A stretch of 64,000 bases of DNA from NCBI RefSeq assembly GCF_028882255.1, contig NZ_JARBUY010000001.1, forward strand, positions 1,270,344 to 1,334,343, read 5' to 3'. Below, one piece after another: positions 54,494 to 64,000 of the stretch (its first letter is position 1; each line of letters begins with the position of its first letter). A program made the translations under genes and the position numbers. The notes beneath the pieces are model-generated. The model worked only from the letters and a program-made list of their open reading frames with translations, had not been told where the DNA came from and ran no database searches. Origin of the DNA: Maribacter polysaccharolyticus (GTDB lineage: Bacteria > Bacteroidota > Bacteroidia > Flavobacteriales > Flavobacteriaceae).

Positions 54494-54871
54494 TTAAGCA
54501 CCAAAATTTTTTATACAAGAACAAGGTCTAAAGGGATATGGCCCCATTGAGGCCCCATGTCTTTGTTCATCTTTCGACCTGAGCCTGTCCCAAGTGCAAT
54601 TAAAAGATGCAACCTGACCCTCCACTTCGTTTTTTAGACGTTGTTACCCCTGGCCCATTGTATCATTGCCCCTCCTAGCTTTGGAATATTGTTTAAACTG
54701 CATAAACAAAGGACAACCCCAAACATTGCAATCCGTTGGTTTGAAATCACCGACCTGCCCATACCCGATGGTACATTTAACAGGCCATCACCCAAAATTA
54801 ATTACGGTAAGGCCGAAGGATTTGTGCCAAATGGTCGTTGCATTGTATATTAGATGTAAAATCAGGATACT
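54494..54871. other. Gap without a supported gene
   Basis: This stretch of 378 bases contains a 70-codon open frame with no coding character. An oddly oriented TTCGACCTGAGCCTGTCCCA-like phrase is a common dispersed flavobacterial intergenic sequence. I see no RNA gene or strong hairpin. Confidence 0.4.
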
Positions 54872-55306
54872 ATGAACAAATCTTTAGCACATTTTAAAGC
54901 CCAAATCGGTAAAGATGCCTCCCAATCCCCCTCTCCCCTTATGCAATGGTTAAACCCGACCTTGATCAGTGCCGAAGCCGGGGAACTTGAGTTTTCATAT
55001 AAGGTACGTGAGGAAATGACCAACCCTATGGGGATAATACATGGTGGCACCACGGCTGCGATAATCGATGATGCCATAGGCGCCGCTGTTTTCTCCTTAG
55101 GGGTTACCCACGTGTATACCACCGTAAGTCTTTCGGTAGATTATTTTAGTCGGGCAAAAGCAGGTGAAACGATCATCTCCAAAACCAAGATCGTAAAAAA
55201 AGGCCAACAGATCATCAATGGGGAATGCGAAGTATGGAATGCCGATAAAACCCGAATGATCGCCAAAGGGCATTCCAACTTGATAAAGACTAAATTGGAA
55301 CTTTAA
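54872..55306 (+). CDS. PaaI-family hotdog thioesterase
   Basis: A 144-residue hotdog-fold acyl-CoA thioesterase. The family signature is NPMGIIHGGTTAAIIDDAIG, with the catalytic Asp in IIDD; SVDYFSRAKAGETIISKTKIV provides the central strand. It probably hydrolyses aryl- or acyl-CoA in the cytoplasm. No pathway partner is adjacent; downstream is a pseudogene. Confidence 0.88.
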   Translation: MNKSLAHFKAQIGKDASQSPSPLMQWLNPTLISAEAGELEFSYKVREEMTNPMGIIHGGTTAAIIDDAIGAAVFSLGVTHVYTTVSLSVDYFSRAKAGETIISKTKIVKKGQQIINGECEVWNADKTRMIAKGHSNLIKTKLEL

Positions 55307-55595
55307 AACAAGTCATTGTTCATCCTTGGAATAAGGTATATCTTAAGATTTCACCCAAGGTTTATAACGTGACCATTGCGTTCGCGGGCACCCTTTTATA
55401 CTTGCATAAAAATTAATTCATAAGGCCTATTAATTTCCTTAAAAAAATCCAACCTGTTGTATATTTACCCTTTTCATTCATTTTTTTACTATTTTCCAAT
55501 ACGATAAACCTTAAAAACACACTACCCACAAAGCAATTCCATCCTTACATAACACATAGGCACCTAAACCACTAACCATTCTTAAACCATTTGCA

Positions 55596-56757
55596 ATGCT
55601 ACGACCTAAAGACCACATCAATGAAAAAGAACGATTAGCCTCCTTAGCATCCTATTCCATCTTAGATTCACTTCCTGAAGAAGATTACGATAACTTAACG
55701 GCAATTGCGGCAGAAATATGTGCCCCCCATTAGTTTGATCAGTTTAGTGGATCATGAAAGACAATGGTTTAAATCCCATTATGGTGTCGATGCTTCTGAG
55801 ATCCCATGAGAATATGCTTTCTGCGCACATGCGATCAACGCGGACGAAAACATATTCGTCGTCCAGGATGCTAGAAAAGATGAGCGCTTCCATGATAATC
55901 CCTTAGTTACGGGTGATACAAATGTTGTTTTTTATGCAGGTATCCCATCGATCTCGGATAATGGTTTGCCTTTGGGAACCTTATGTGTCATTGATCATAA
56001 GCCAAAATTACTTAGTCATAGTCAGATCGATTCCCATAAAATCAAGTACGTAACCTTTTACAACTCCGAAAGAGCAACATGCTTCTTGAAAAGAACGTTG
56101 AGGAGCTGAAAGAAAAAAATATCGCATTGGAGCGTTTTGCCTAAATCGCCGCACATGATCTAAAATCGCCCTTATATGCGATAAACACCACCGCCCAACT
56201 ATTCTCCGATTGTTACGCCTCTAATTTTGATGAGGATGGAAAAAAATGCTGGGGTTCATTAAATCCTCTACGAACCAATTAAAAAGACTCATAGACGGAC
56301 TTCTTGAGTACAGTAAGAGTGAATCGCTAATTCAGGAAGATGTGGCACCGATTGAAATAGAAGTGCTCAAAGATGACATTAGTGGCCTTTTTTCATATGA
56401 CAATTCATTGAAACTAAAGTTCCATTCCCCACTAAAGACCATCAACACCAATAAAACGGCCCTAAACCAAATATTGATTAATCTTGTTTCCAACGCCATC
56501 AAATATAGCGACAAGGAGGAAACAGAAATGCAGATTACCGTTGATAAAAAAGGAAACCATTATGAATTTTCAGTCAAGGATAGTGGTCCTGGAATCGCCA
56601 AGGAGCATCAAGAATAAATCTTTAAGACATTCAAGGTCCTAACCCCTACCGATAAGTTTGGGGAAAGGGGAAATGGTATTGGACTTGCCACCGAAAAAAA
56701 AATCACCGAAAAAATGGGTGACAGTGTTTTTCTTGAATCGGACCTAGGAAGGATGTA
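55596..56757 (+). pseudogene. Decayed GAF-domain sensor histidine kinase
   Basis: The fragments together resemble a GAF histidine kinase of about 390 residues: [21 protein letters not shown], then [40 protein letters not shown], the H-box ERFA-stop-IAAHDLKSPLYAI, and an ATPase with LINLVSNAIKYSDK. Lesions: a frameshift in a C6 run (55723-55728), TGA at 55807, a frameshift around 56040-56080, TAA at 56142 in the H-box, a frameshift in an A7 run (56240-56246), TAA at 56615, and a disrupted C-terminus. The best-preserved piece is the ATPase half, 56246-56617. No protein of kinase function can be made. Confidence 0.85.
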
Positions 56758-56918
56758 AATTCAATTTTACTCTTTTAAGTACCGATTGCGAAACGGGGAA
56801 ACTAAAAATGGCATAACCCTACAGCAAAAAATACCCTTCTTCAGAATAACATAATATCGAATAATGCCTTGATACATGCAAATTGTTGCGTATCTTGAAG
56901 AGAATAAATCATGTACTC

Positions 56919-57146
56919 ATGACATCAAACTATATAAAGATATACACAGGGGAATCATTTGTCGCACAACAAATAGTAAGCCAATTGCAAGGTATGGGTA
57001 TTGAGGCTATCATCAAGGACGAAGCGGAATCTGCACGCTTGGCTGGCTTTGCATCATCGATGTTGGGACAAGTGGATCTATATGTAAACAAGGACGAGGT
57101 AGAGAAGGCGACCGCAGTGGTTAAAGCGGTTTTAAAAGAATCTTAG
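56919..57146 (+). CDS. DUF2007 signal-transducing-like protein
   Basis: A 75-residue protein starting at the ATG at 56919. IKIYTGESFVAQQIVSQLQG and the pattern VDLYVNKDEVEKATAVV are typical of DUF2007, a small GlnB-like fold. Function is unknown. It lies alone between the kinase pseudogene and the hybrid regulator. Confidence 0.8.
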   Translation: MTSNYIKIYTGESFVAQQIVSQLQGMGIEAIIKDEAESARLAGFASSMLGQVDLYVNKDEVEKATAVVKAVLKES

Positions 57147-57373
57147 GCCCAACAATCGACCGAGCACGTAATGCTACCCGGGTACCATATACACACGGAA
57201 TAGGGCGAATTAAACGCAGTTTGGCCCAAAGTATACAGTTTATCACATTAAAGGGAGTTGCTGTACTATATTCGTTACGCATGCAGTAGACAAACATTCA
57301 TTTCCAATCTGGAGGTAATTTGTGTTTCCTTGCCATTTCAATTGGGCCAATGTCCCTGAAAAACCGAGTGAAT

Positions 57374-60300
57374 ATGGAAGTCACCCTCGTATTAAAACTG
57401 ATTCCGTACACCTTTCGGCATCGCCTATGGGTTTCCCTTGCGGTTATTACCCTACTGACTTTCCATGCCGCACAATCCCAAAACGTTTCAGAGACCGGTC
57501 TCCCCTATATTCAGAATTATAGTCCAGATGAATATGGAGCTTTTATCCAAAATTGGGGTGCCGTTCAAGATAGTTTGGGTATTATTTATTTTGCGAATGG
57601 AGATGGCATACTCTCCTTTAATGGGGCGAGTTGGAAATTATTGGAATTACCTGGATTAGTAAGCCCAAATGCAATAGTATCTACAAAAAAAGGGACAGTT
57701 TTTTTGGGAGGAATTGATGAAATAGGCTATTTAGATTCAGATGAAATAGGCCAACTTTCCTACGTTTCTTTACTATCTATTCTACCGGAAAAATTTCATG
57801 ATTTCAATAGAATAAGATCCATATATAGTGTAGCGGATGATGTATTTTTTAGTTCGGAAAAATACATTTTCAAATGGGATGGAATAAAATTTAAAATCTG
57901 GGAAAATTCTGGGGATCCTTTGCTGTTTTTAGCTCGCAACACCATATTTAAAAGAATACATGGGGAAGGGTTAACAGCTTATAATAAAGGAGATTTTGAA
58001 TTGGTTTCACAAGGAGCAATGTTTGCCAATATAAAAATAAGAGCCGTTCTTCCCTATAAAAAGAACTCATATGTAATAGCAACCAATAATCAGCTATATA
58101 TTTATGATGGCACCCGTTTTGAGAGATTTGAAACCAATGTTCCCGAATTCTTCAATGATAATGTCATTAGTTGTGGAATAGCTTTAAACCCCAATACTTT
58201 CGCTTTTGGATCCTTTAAAAAAGGAGTATTGATCCTAGATGACAAAGGACTGAAAAAAGTTATGCTCTCTAAAAAAGGAATATTTCAATCGAATATGGTA
58301 ATTAATCTTTTCCAAGACCGATCTGACTTACTTTGGGCCTCATTAAATTCTGGAATAGCAAAAATTGAATATCCGTCTCCATTTTCCTTTTATAATGAGC
58401 TCAATAATACTCCTGGCTTAGTAATGGGTTTTCAAAGATATTATGACAAACTTTATGTGGGTACTGGGGAAGGATTATATGTGCTAAAAAATGATAATAA
58501 ATCACAAGTTAATCTATTGGAACCTTTAGGTGACATGGGAATGGTTTTTGAAACCTTACTTCATAGAAACAAAATGTTAGTAGGCTCCAGAGGAGGGCTT
58601 TTTGAAATTGACAAAAAAGGAAACTCAAAAGAATTGTTAGATCTACCTAACGTTTCATCTTTGTGCGCCTCTAAAATAGATTCGAACAGGGTTTTTATTG
58701 GAACGAGTTCGGGATTGACCTCCTTATACCTAAAAAATGGCAGTTGGGCAATAGAACATATGTTTGAAGGAATAAATATTCAGGTCAGCAAAATTATTGA
58801 AGACATCAAAGGCAATTTATGGCTAACTATAAATAAAAACGAAGCAATACGAATTTCATTTGATGATATTCTGGAAACTAGGAATATAACAAATCCCATA
58901 GTAAGAACCTTCAAAGTGAAAGATGGGGTTCCTGATAATATTGGAAGGCAGTATTATATTGAAGATCAGCTTTATATTGAATCTGCTAATGAATTGTATT
59001 TGTTTGACCCACTTTCTCAGAAATTCGTCAATAATAAAAAATTACTTCAAAAACTAGGCCTTGATAACATAATAGCGAAAGTCCATTCGACCGATGATAA
59101 TGGAAATATATGGTTAATAGAATATGACGGTGAAAATAGACTAGAACAATTGGCGGCCTTTGCCAAAAAAAATGGCTCCTATAAAGTGAAAGCGCTTGAT
59201 GAAGAGAGAATAATGGACTTAAGAAAAAATGACATGTTTCCTGAACTGGAAGATAGTGTTATATGGTATCGGGGCAAAAAAGGGGTCGTCATTCGTCACG
59301 ATTTAAAGCAAAAATTAGACAAAAGCATCCTGAATTCAAGGGCAATAATAACAGATATTTTTTGGCAAAACGACTCTCTGCTTTTTGGTGGTTATACGAC
59401 TACTATTACAGCACAACTTCCCTATAAAAGCAATCAATTGCGATTTCAATACGCCAACCCGAGTTTCTACGACGAATCAAAAAATAAATTCCAGTATATC
59501 TTGGAGGGTTTTGATGAAGATTGGTCTGCATGGACCGATGAAACCAAAAAAGATTATACCAATATCCCGGCTGGGGATTATAGTTTTAAAGTCCGTTCAA
59601 AAAATATCTTTAATCAGGTTAGTTCATACGATAGCTATTCCTTTTCCATTCTACCGCCGTGGTATGGCAGTTGGTGGGCGTATGTACTCTATGGGTTGGG
59701 AGCGATCGGGATAGTGGCCCTATATTCTAAATGGAGGTCCCGGGAATTGCAACGGCAAAATGAAAATCTGGAAAATTTGGTCGCAGCACGCACTACGGAA
59801 ATACGACATAAAAATGAACTTCTGAACCACCAAACGGAACAACTGGAGCAGTTGAACGAATCTAAGACACGCTTATATTCAAACATTACCCATGAATTTC
59901 GGACACCTTTGACGGTTATCCTGGGAATGGCGGAAACATTAAAAACGAATGTGCTGAACGACCGTTTTGAAGGGGCCGAAAAATCCTTGGAAATGATTCG
60001 TCGTAATGGCAAGAATCTATTGCAATTGGTCAATGAAATGTTGGATTTAGCCAAGGTGGAAAGTGGTTCCATGGAATTAAATCTGGTACAGACCGATGCC
60101 ATTCCGTTTGTAAAGTATTTGAGTGAAAGTTTCCATTCCTTGGCACAGTCAAAAAATATCAACCTCACGGTATATTCAGAAATTGAATCTTTGGAGATGG
60201 ATATTGACGTGAATAAAATGGCATCGATTATTTCCAATTTACTTTCAAATGCCATAAAATTCACCGGAGCCAATGGCAAAATAATCGTACACCTCAACAA

Positions 60301-61405
60301 AATCACGACAAAAGAGAGTGAGTTTTTCTCCATAAAAGTACAAGACAACGGTTTGGGGTTGGCAGAAGAAGATATTACCCATCTATTTGACCGCTTTTAT
60401 CAAGTAGACAATGAATCGTCATCTAAACAGGAAGGGACAGGTATTGGCCTCTCCTTGGCCAAGGAATTTGTGGAATTGATGAACGGGACCATTGGCGTAG
60501 AGAGCACCCTTGGTAAAGGCAGTACTTTTACGGCACAAATACCGGTAACCCATAAGGCAGTCAAAACCTTGGATACCAAAATAACGGTTGAACCGCCCAT
60601 TAAAAAAACAACGAACAGTAAAAACACGGAACCGTCAGTTTCAGAAGAGGCTTCCGCACTACCCTCTGTACTCATAATTGAGGATAATGAGGATGTGGCC
60701 CATTACTTAAAAACCTGTTTAAAAGGGAAGTACCAAACCATGCATGCCATCAATGGGGATTTGGGCATAGCAAAGGCCTTTGAAAACATACCTGATATCA
60801 TTATCAGCGATGTTATGATGCCTGGTAAGGATGGTTTTGAAGTGTGTTCCATTCTTAAAACGGATGAGCGCACCGATCATATACCCATTATACTTTTGAC
60901 CGCAAAAGTAACCACGGATGATCGATTGACAGGACTGGCCCATGGTGCAGATGCCTACCTTGGAAAACCTTTTAACGAGAAGGAATTGTTCATTCGATTA
61001 GATCAATTGGTATTGCTCCGCAAAAAATTCATCGATAAAATCCAAAAGGATGGCTTGAACATCTTTTTGGATAAAAAGGCTGAAGGTCCAGAAATAAAAT
61101 TCCTCCAAAAAGTCATACAATCCATCAATGAAAATATGGACAATTCCGCATTTGGTTCAAGTGACCTAGCTGATAAATTACATTTAAGCGAATCACAGGT
61201 CTATAGAAAACTGAAAGCCATTACCGATAAATCCACAGCGGTCTTTATCCGTTCCGTCCGTCTTCAAAAAGCAAAAGAATTGATCCAAACTACGGATAAA
61301 ACCATCTCCGAAATCGCCTATGAGTCGGGATTCAACGACCCATCCTGGTTTAGTAGGGCCTTTAAGGACGAATTTGGGTTTCCTCCCAGTGATTTATCTA
61401 AATAA
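57374..61405 (+). CDS. Hybrid two-component system regulator (propeller/HK/RR/AraC)
   Basis: A single protein of about 1343 residues carrying a complete two-component pathway. Signal sequence (residues 1-36) and an extracellular sensor with two seven-bladed-type propellers of Reg_prop repeats (about 40-650) come first. A Y_Y_Y domain (about 690-750), a membrane helix near 765, HisKA with His840 in NITHEFRTPL, and HATPase follow. A receiver with Asp1146 (IIISDVMMPG) and a C-terminal AraC helix-turn-helix (IAYESGFNDPSWFSRAFKDE) complete it. Such HTCS proteins sense oligosaccharides and switch on polysaccharide loci. The start at 57374 is chosen by the signal peptide; 57350 is possible. Confidence 0.93.
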   Translation: MEVTLVLKLIPYTFRHRLWVSLAVITLLTFHAAQSQNVSETGLPYIQNYSPDEYGAFIQNWGAVQDSLGIIYFANGDGILSFNGASWKLLELPGLVSPNAIVSTKKGTVFLGGIDEIGYLDSDEIGQLSYVSLLSILPEKFHDFNRIRSIYSVADDVFFSSEKYIFKWDGIKFKIWENSGDPLLFLARNTIFKRIHGEGLTAYNKGDFELVSQGAMFANIKIRAVLPYKKNSYVIATNNQLYIYDGTRFERFETNVPEFFNDNVISCGIALNPNTFAFGSFKKGVLILDDKGLKKVMLSKKGIFQSNMVINLFQDRSDLLWASLNSGIAKIEYPSPFSFYNELNNTPGLVMGFQRYYDKLYVGTGEGLYVLKNDNKSQVNLLEPLGDMGMVFETLLHRNKMLVGSRGGLFEIDKKGNSKELLDLPNVSSLCASKIDSNRVFIGTSSGLTSLYLKNGSWAIEHMFEGINIQVSKIIEDIKGNLWLTINKNEAIRISFDDILETRNITNPIVRTFKVKDGVPDNIGRQYYIEDQLYIESANELYLFDPLSQKFVNNKKLLQKLGLDNIIAKVHSTDDNGNIWLIEYDGENRLEQLAAFAKKNGSYKVKALDEERIMDLRKNDMFPELEDSVIWYRGKKGVVIRHDLKQKLDKSILNSRAIITDIFWQNDSLLFGGYTTTITAQLPYKSNQLRFQYANPSFYDESKNKFQYILEGFDEDWSAWTDETKKDYTNIPAGDYSFKVRSKNIFNQVSSYDSYSFSILPPWYGSWWAYVLYGLGAIGIVALYSKWRSRELQRQNENLENLVAARTTEIRHKNELLNHQTEQLEQLNESKTRLYSNITHEFRTPLTVILGMAETLKTNVLNDRFEGAEKSLEMIRRNGKNLLQLVNEMLDLAKVESGSMELNLVQTDAIPFVKYLSESFHSLAQSKNINLTVYSEIESLEMDIDVNKMASIISNLLSNAIKFTGANGKIIVHLNKITTKESEFFSIKVQDNGLGLAEEDITHLFDRFYQVDNESSSKQEGTGIGLSLAKEFVELMNGTIGVESTLGKGSTFTAQIPVTHKAVKTLDTKITVEPPIKKTTNSKNTEPSVSEEASALPSVLIIEDNEDVAHYLKTCLKGKYQTMHAINGDLGIAKAFENIPDIIISDVMMPGKDGFEVCSILKTDERTDHIPIILLTAKVTTDDRLTGLAHGADAYLGKPFNEKELFIRLDQLVLLRKKFIDKIQKDGLNIFLDKKAEGPEIKFLQKVIQSINENMDNSAFGSSDLADKLHLSESQVYRKLKAITDKSTAVFIRSVRLQKAKELIQTTDKTISEIAYESGFNDPSWFSRAFKDEFGFPPSDLSK

Positions 61406-61568
61406 CTGATTACAAGCTTATTATATCTGTTAATTGCATTTTTATGCAATAATAGTACATGGATTTTCTTTCTGATTCAGAATTACTACATGGGATTGGA
61501 ATAATGGTGAACCCCTTTTTTTTATTAGTACGATATCATTGTATCATATTTAATTAAATGGAATAGTT

Positions 61569-62231
61569 ATGAAATCTACAATGAAATTTTTCACCTATGG
61601 ATTAATCATTTTTTCATTAGTCATTAATTCTTGTGCTAAAGATGGAGAGGTTGGTCCGATGGGCCCAGCAGGTACAGCCGGTATTGACGGAACCAACGCG
61701 GAAGATGGTAATGCGAATGTACAAGCATTCGATATATATGTAAACAAAGAGGCTTGGAGTGAAAATCTACATTTTGGAGGGAACAATGAATATAGAAAAT
61801 ATACTATCCCAGCAGATAGTGTAGGAGGCGTTGAATTGAATTTTTTTTACGGTGCGGGAAATGTTATTCTTACGTATGCCAAACCATCCTATGCCTCTGG
61901 TGCTGATTACGGTACGCAGATCAATATTAAGCCACTACCCTATACATCTCTTGTTTCTGGAGTCTCGGGCAGTTTTGGCCTCCTAATAGATTATGCAGCC
62001 CAATATGGCAGCTTTACTCTTGCTAAGACTGTTAACGGGTATGAACCCGATAGAATTACAGAGGCAGAAATACCAGACACCATAGAATTTAGAATTGTCC
62101 TTATTGAGGCTTCAAATACAACTTCTAGTAAATCGATCCGTCCAGACATACTAAACGAATTGAAGTCGGCTGAAGTAGATATCAACGATTATTATGCAGT
62201 CTGTGACTATTATGGAATTTGTAAGAATTAA
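61569..62231 (+). CDS. Collagen-like-repeat lipoprotein
   Basis: A 220-residue lipoprotein (FSLVINSCAKDG) beginning its mature part with GPMGPAGTAGIDGTNAEDG, a few Gly-x-y triplets of collagen type. A globular domain follows that I do not recognise. It resembles a group of Bacteroidota cell-surface proteins in which a short collagen-like stalk precedes the domain. It lies 160 bases after the hybrid regulator and may be a target. Confidence 0.75.
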   Translation: MKSTMKFFTYGLIIFSLVINSCAKDGEVGPMGPAGTAGIDGTNAEDGNANVQAFDIYVNKEAWSENLHFGGNNEYRKYTIPADSVGGVELNFFYGAGNVILTYAKPSYASGADYGTQINIKPLPYTSLVSGVSGSFGLLIDYAAQYGSFTLAKTVNGYEPDRITEAEIPDTIEFRIVLIEASNTTSSKSIRPDILNELKSAEVDINDYYAVCDYYGICKN

Positions 62232-62310
62232 ACTTAATGGCTTATTGGAATACTACGTACGATACTCCAATTGTCCTAGGAAGCCTTCTCTTGACTCAAA
62301 ATTAAATCAT

Positions 62311-64000
62311 ATGGAAACAATAAAAACACTTTGGAAGAGCACCTACAAAATCCACCTCATCATTTACTTATTATTGGCCGTCGTGGTTACCCGGTGTAGC
62401 AAAGATGATACTAAGGAGCCTGTTGTCATAGCAACCCCAGAAGAAGAACCAGAACTAAGCGATGCCAAAGAGATCACCAGTTTTGTGTTTTTACTTACCA
62501 ATAACCCCATTGACATTAATGTAGTGGCAAACATAGATGAAGACAATAAGACCGTTACGGCCGCCATGCCCCCAGATACGGACATTACAGGGCTATTGCC
62601 GGAAGTGAAAATATCTGAACTTTCAACTATTGACCATGATACAGCCCAAGACTTTACAGAGCCGATAGAGTATACCGTAACCGCAGAAGATGGTAGTACC
62701 ACGGTTTATACCGTAACTATAACTAACCTGTTGACCCAACGGCAAATTTTACAGGCTATTCTAGATGCTAATCCGGGAAACATTCTCACTTGGAATCTAA
62801 ATACAATCGAGAATTTAGGAGACTTAGACGGTGTAACGTTAAATACAGAAGGTGAAATTATTGAATTAAATATAGAATATGGGACTATTTCCACACTTCC
62901 TAAAGAAATAGGGCAATTAACAAGCTTGGAATCTCTAAATCTAGCTCGCAACCAACTTGCAGCAATTCCTGCAGAGATAAAGCAATTGGTTCATTTGGAA
63001 TTTTTAAACGCAAGTAATAACGAACTTATGGTAATTCCTTCAGAAATAGGACAATTGACCAGTCTAATAGAATTAAACTTATTTGGATGTTATATTTCTC
63101 AAATACCCCCAGAAATTGGGCAATTGAAAAATTTAGAAAAATTGCATTTACACTGGAATAATATTACTTCGCTTCCTCCAGAAATAGGACAATTAACCAA
63201 TTTGGAACTATTAAGGTTAGATGATAACGAACTTACTGAAATACCCCCAGAAATAGGACGCTTGTCAAATTTAAAAATGTTACTGATAGGAAGTAACGAT
63301 TATACTGAATTACCTTCGGAAATAGGACAATTAACTAAATTAACAAGATTATCTTCAACCAATGGCCCACTAACTCACCTACCACCAGAAATAGGACAAT
63401 TAAGAAATTTAACAGAATTGGAGGTTTATAATACCCAACTTACTTCCTTACCTCCAGAAATAGGCTTTCTTCGTCAATTAGAAAGGATAGAATTATTCCA
63501 AATAAATAATATATCTGTATTACCTGAGTCAATCTCTTATTTAGTCGAATTGCGAGATCTGATTGTTTTATCAGATGATATGATTACTTACGAAACTACT
63601 TCACAAAAAGATGCTCTTATTAGTATATATAGTGCCAACCCCGGTAACACCTTAGGTTGGGGAGTAGATAACTATCCTGAAGTTTCATTTGATGACAATG
63701 GCAACCCTAAGGCCATTACTATGAATAATAGAAACTTAACTAGAATACCAGGAAATATTTCGTCTTTATCAAGTTTAGAAAGCTTTAATGTAAATAGCAA
63801 TAATCTGACAAGCTTACCATCTACGTTGGGCGATATAAATACATTAAGTGTAATAACAGCGGCGAGTAACAATCTAAGTACTGTCCCGTCAGAATTAGGG
63901 CAACTAAACAATTTAGCCCTATTGAGTTTGACCAACAACCCTATAAGTAGTATACCCCAAGAAGTATGTGAACTGCAAACAAATAGCGTCCCACTTACCC
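62311..64000 (+). CDS. Leucine-rich-repeat surface lipoprotein, 3' partial
   Basis: Open from the ATG at 62311 to the window end (563 codons, incomplete). A lipobox (VVVTRCSKDD) is followed by a DUF5018-like domain (DAKEITSFVFLLTNNP ... YTVTAEDGSTTVYTVTI) and at least nine leucine-rich repeats of 23 residues with LPPEIGQLTNLE and LRLDDNELTEI as the pattern. A second short block (SANPGNTLGW) separates two repeat groups and echoes the DANPGNILTW stretch before the first. Probably a cell-surface binding protein. The hybrid regulator upstream may control it. Confidence 0.85.
   Translation, partial: METIKTLWKSTYKIHLIIYLLLAVVVTRCSKDDTKEPVVIATPEEEPELSDAKEITSFVFLLTNNPIDINVVANIDEDNKTVTAAMPPDTDITGLLPEVKISELSTIDHDTAQDFTEPIEYTVTAEDGSTTVYTVTITNLLTQRQILQAILDANPGNILTWNLNTIENLGDLDGVTLNTEGEIIELNIEYGTISTLPKEIGQLTSLESLNLARNQLAAIPAEIKQLVHLEFLNASNNELMVIPSEIGQLTSLIELNLFGCYISQIPPEIGQLKNLEKLHLHWNNITSLPPEIGQLTNLELLRLDDNELTEIPPEIGRLSNLKMLLIGSNDYTELPSEIGQLTKLTRLSSTNGPLTHLPPEIGQLRNLTELEVYNTQLTSLPPEIGFLRQLERIELFQINNISVLPESISYLVELRDLIVLSDDMITYETTSQKDALISIYSANPGNTLGWGVDNYPEVSFDDNGNPKAITMNNRNLTRIPGNISSLSSLESFNVNSNNLTSLPSTLGDINTLSVITAASNNLSTVPSELGQLNNLALLSLTNNPISSIPQEVCELQTNSVPLT

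Noticed and set aside
54641-54853. 70-codon plus-strand open frame before the thioesterase
   Set aside because: It has no signal, motif or typical codon pattern and overlaps another frame of equal length.
57311-57324. GGAGG followed by TTG/GTG as a Shine-Dalgarno-led start of the hybrid regulator
   Set aside because: Bacteroidota seldom use such sites, and the signal peptide starts at the ATG at 57374. The 18 upstream codons have no signal character. It cannot be fully excluded.

Overview
The window reads as the chromosome of a marine Bacteroidota, most likely a flavobacterium related to Zobellia, Maribacter or Arenibacter. The evidence is a hybrid two-component regulator with a propeller sensor, a family S1 sulfatase beside a GH2 glycosidase, lipoproteins with short lipoboxes, promoter motifs of the TAnnTTTG type, almost no Shine-Dalgarno use, and the flavobacterial neighbourhoods xerD/aroQ and RDD/SpoIIM/DUF4129/DUF4350/MoxR/DUF58. 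The placement is inference; no marker gene such as 16S rRNA is present, and no tRNA or rRNA was seen.

Layout. 1-3.2 kb: the 3' part of a large PPi-dependent phosphoenolpyruvate carboxykinase, ended by a strong terminator. 3.3-19.1 kb: small regulatory and metabolic units, namely cupins, an AraC regulator, a CorA-like channel with an unusual GTN motif, serine hydrolases, a TetR/cupin divergon with two candidate operators, an ankyrin protein, an aldo/keto reductase, a LytS/LytR-type two-component pair, and a quinone-oxidoreductase/DUF4437/SDR operon divergent from an HxlR regulator. 19.2-32.26 kb: an accessory tract with all genes on the minus strand. Most genes or small gene groups in it are followed by a palindromic non-coding element with attC-like inverted ends (TGCYAAC...GTTRGCA). 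Its contents are functionally unrelated: a DUF1579-like protein, a PD40 propeller lipoprotein, an SDR/AraC/membrane trio, a HigBA toxin-antitoxin pair, GH2, sulfatase, a TlpA-like thioredoxin and an EmrE-like exporter. It begins directly after aroQ and lies near a divergently oriented XerD-family recombinase. I regard it as an integron-like cassette array (a CALIN-like structure) and the main discovery candidate. 32.3-39.6 kb: core genes (aroQ, a beta-barrel protein, xerD, an M20 amidohydrolase, an ECF sigma factor with a membrane partner, PlsC, a CoA-type NUDIX hydrolase, a cyclophilin). 39.6-40.5 kb: two different arrays of short repeats. 40.5-48.6 kb: a UPF0126/TRIC channel and the MoxR/DUF58 cluster. 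48.9-57.1 kb: gamma-glutamyltransferase, an Asp/Glu racemase, a Crp/Fnr regulator, OsmC, a sugar-phosphate-isomerase-like lipoprotein, a thioesterase, a decayed GAF histidine kinase and a DUF2007 protein. 57.4-64 kb: a 1343-residue hybrid two-component regulator followed by a collagen-like lipoprotein and a leucine-rich-repeat lipoprotein that runs off the window.

How the genes work together. Several divergent pairs look self-regulated, because operator-like palindromes lie between them (TetR/cupin, HxlR/oxidoreductase). The MoxR cluster is a co-directional, overlapping operon. The accessory tract behaves as independent units in one orientation, not as one pathway. Only the sulfatase and the GH2 enzyme could plausibly cooperate, in degrading sulfated polysaccharide.
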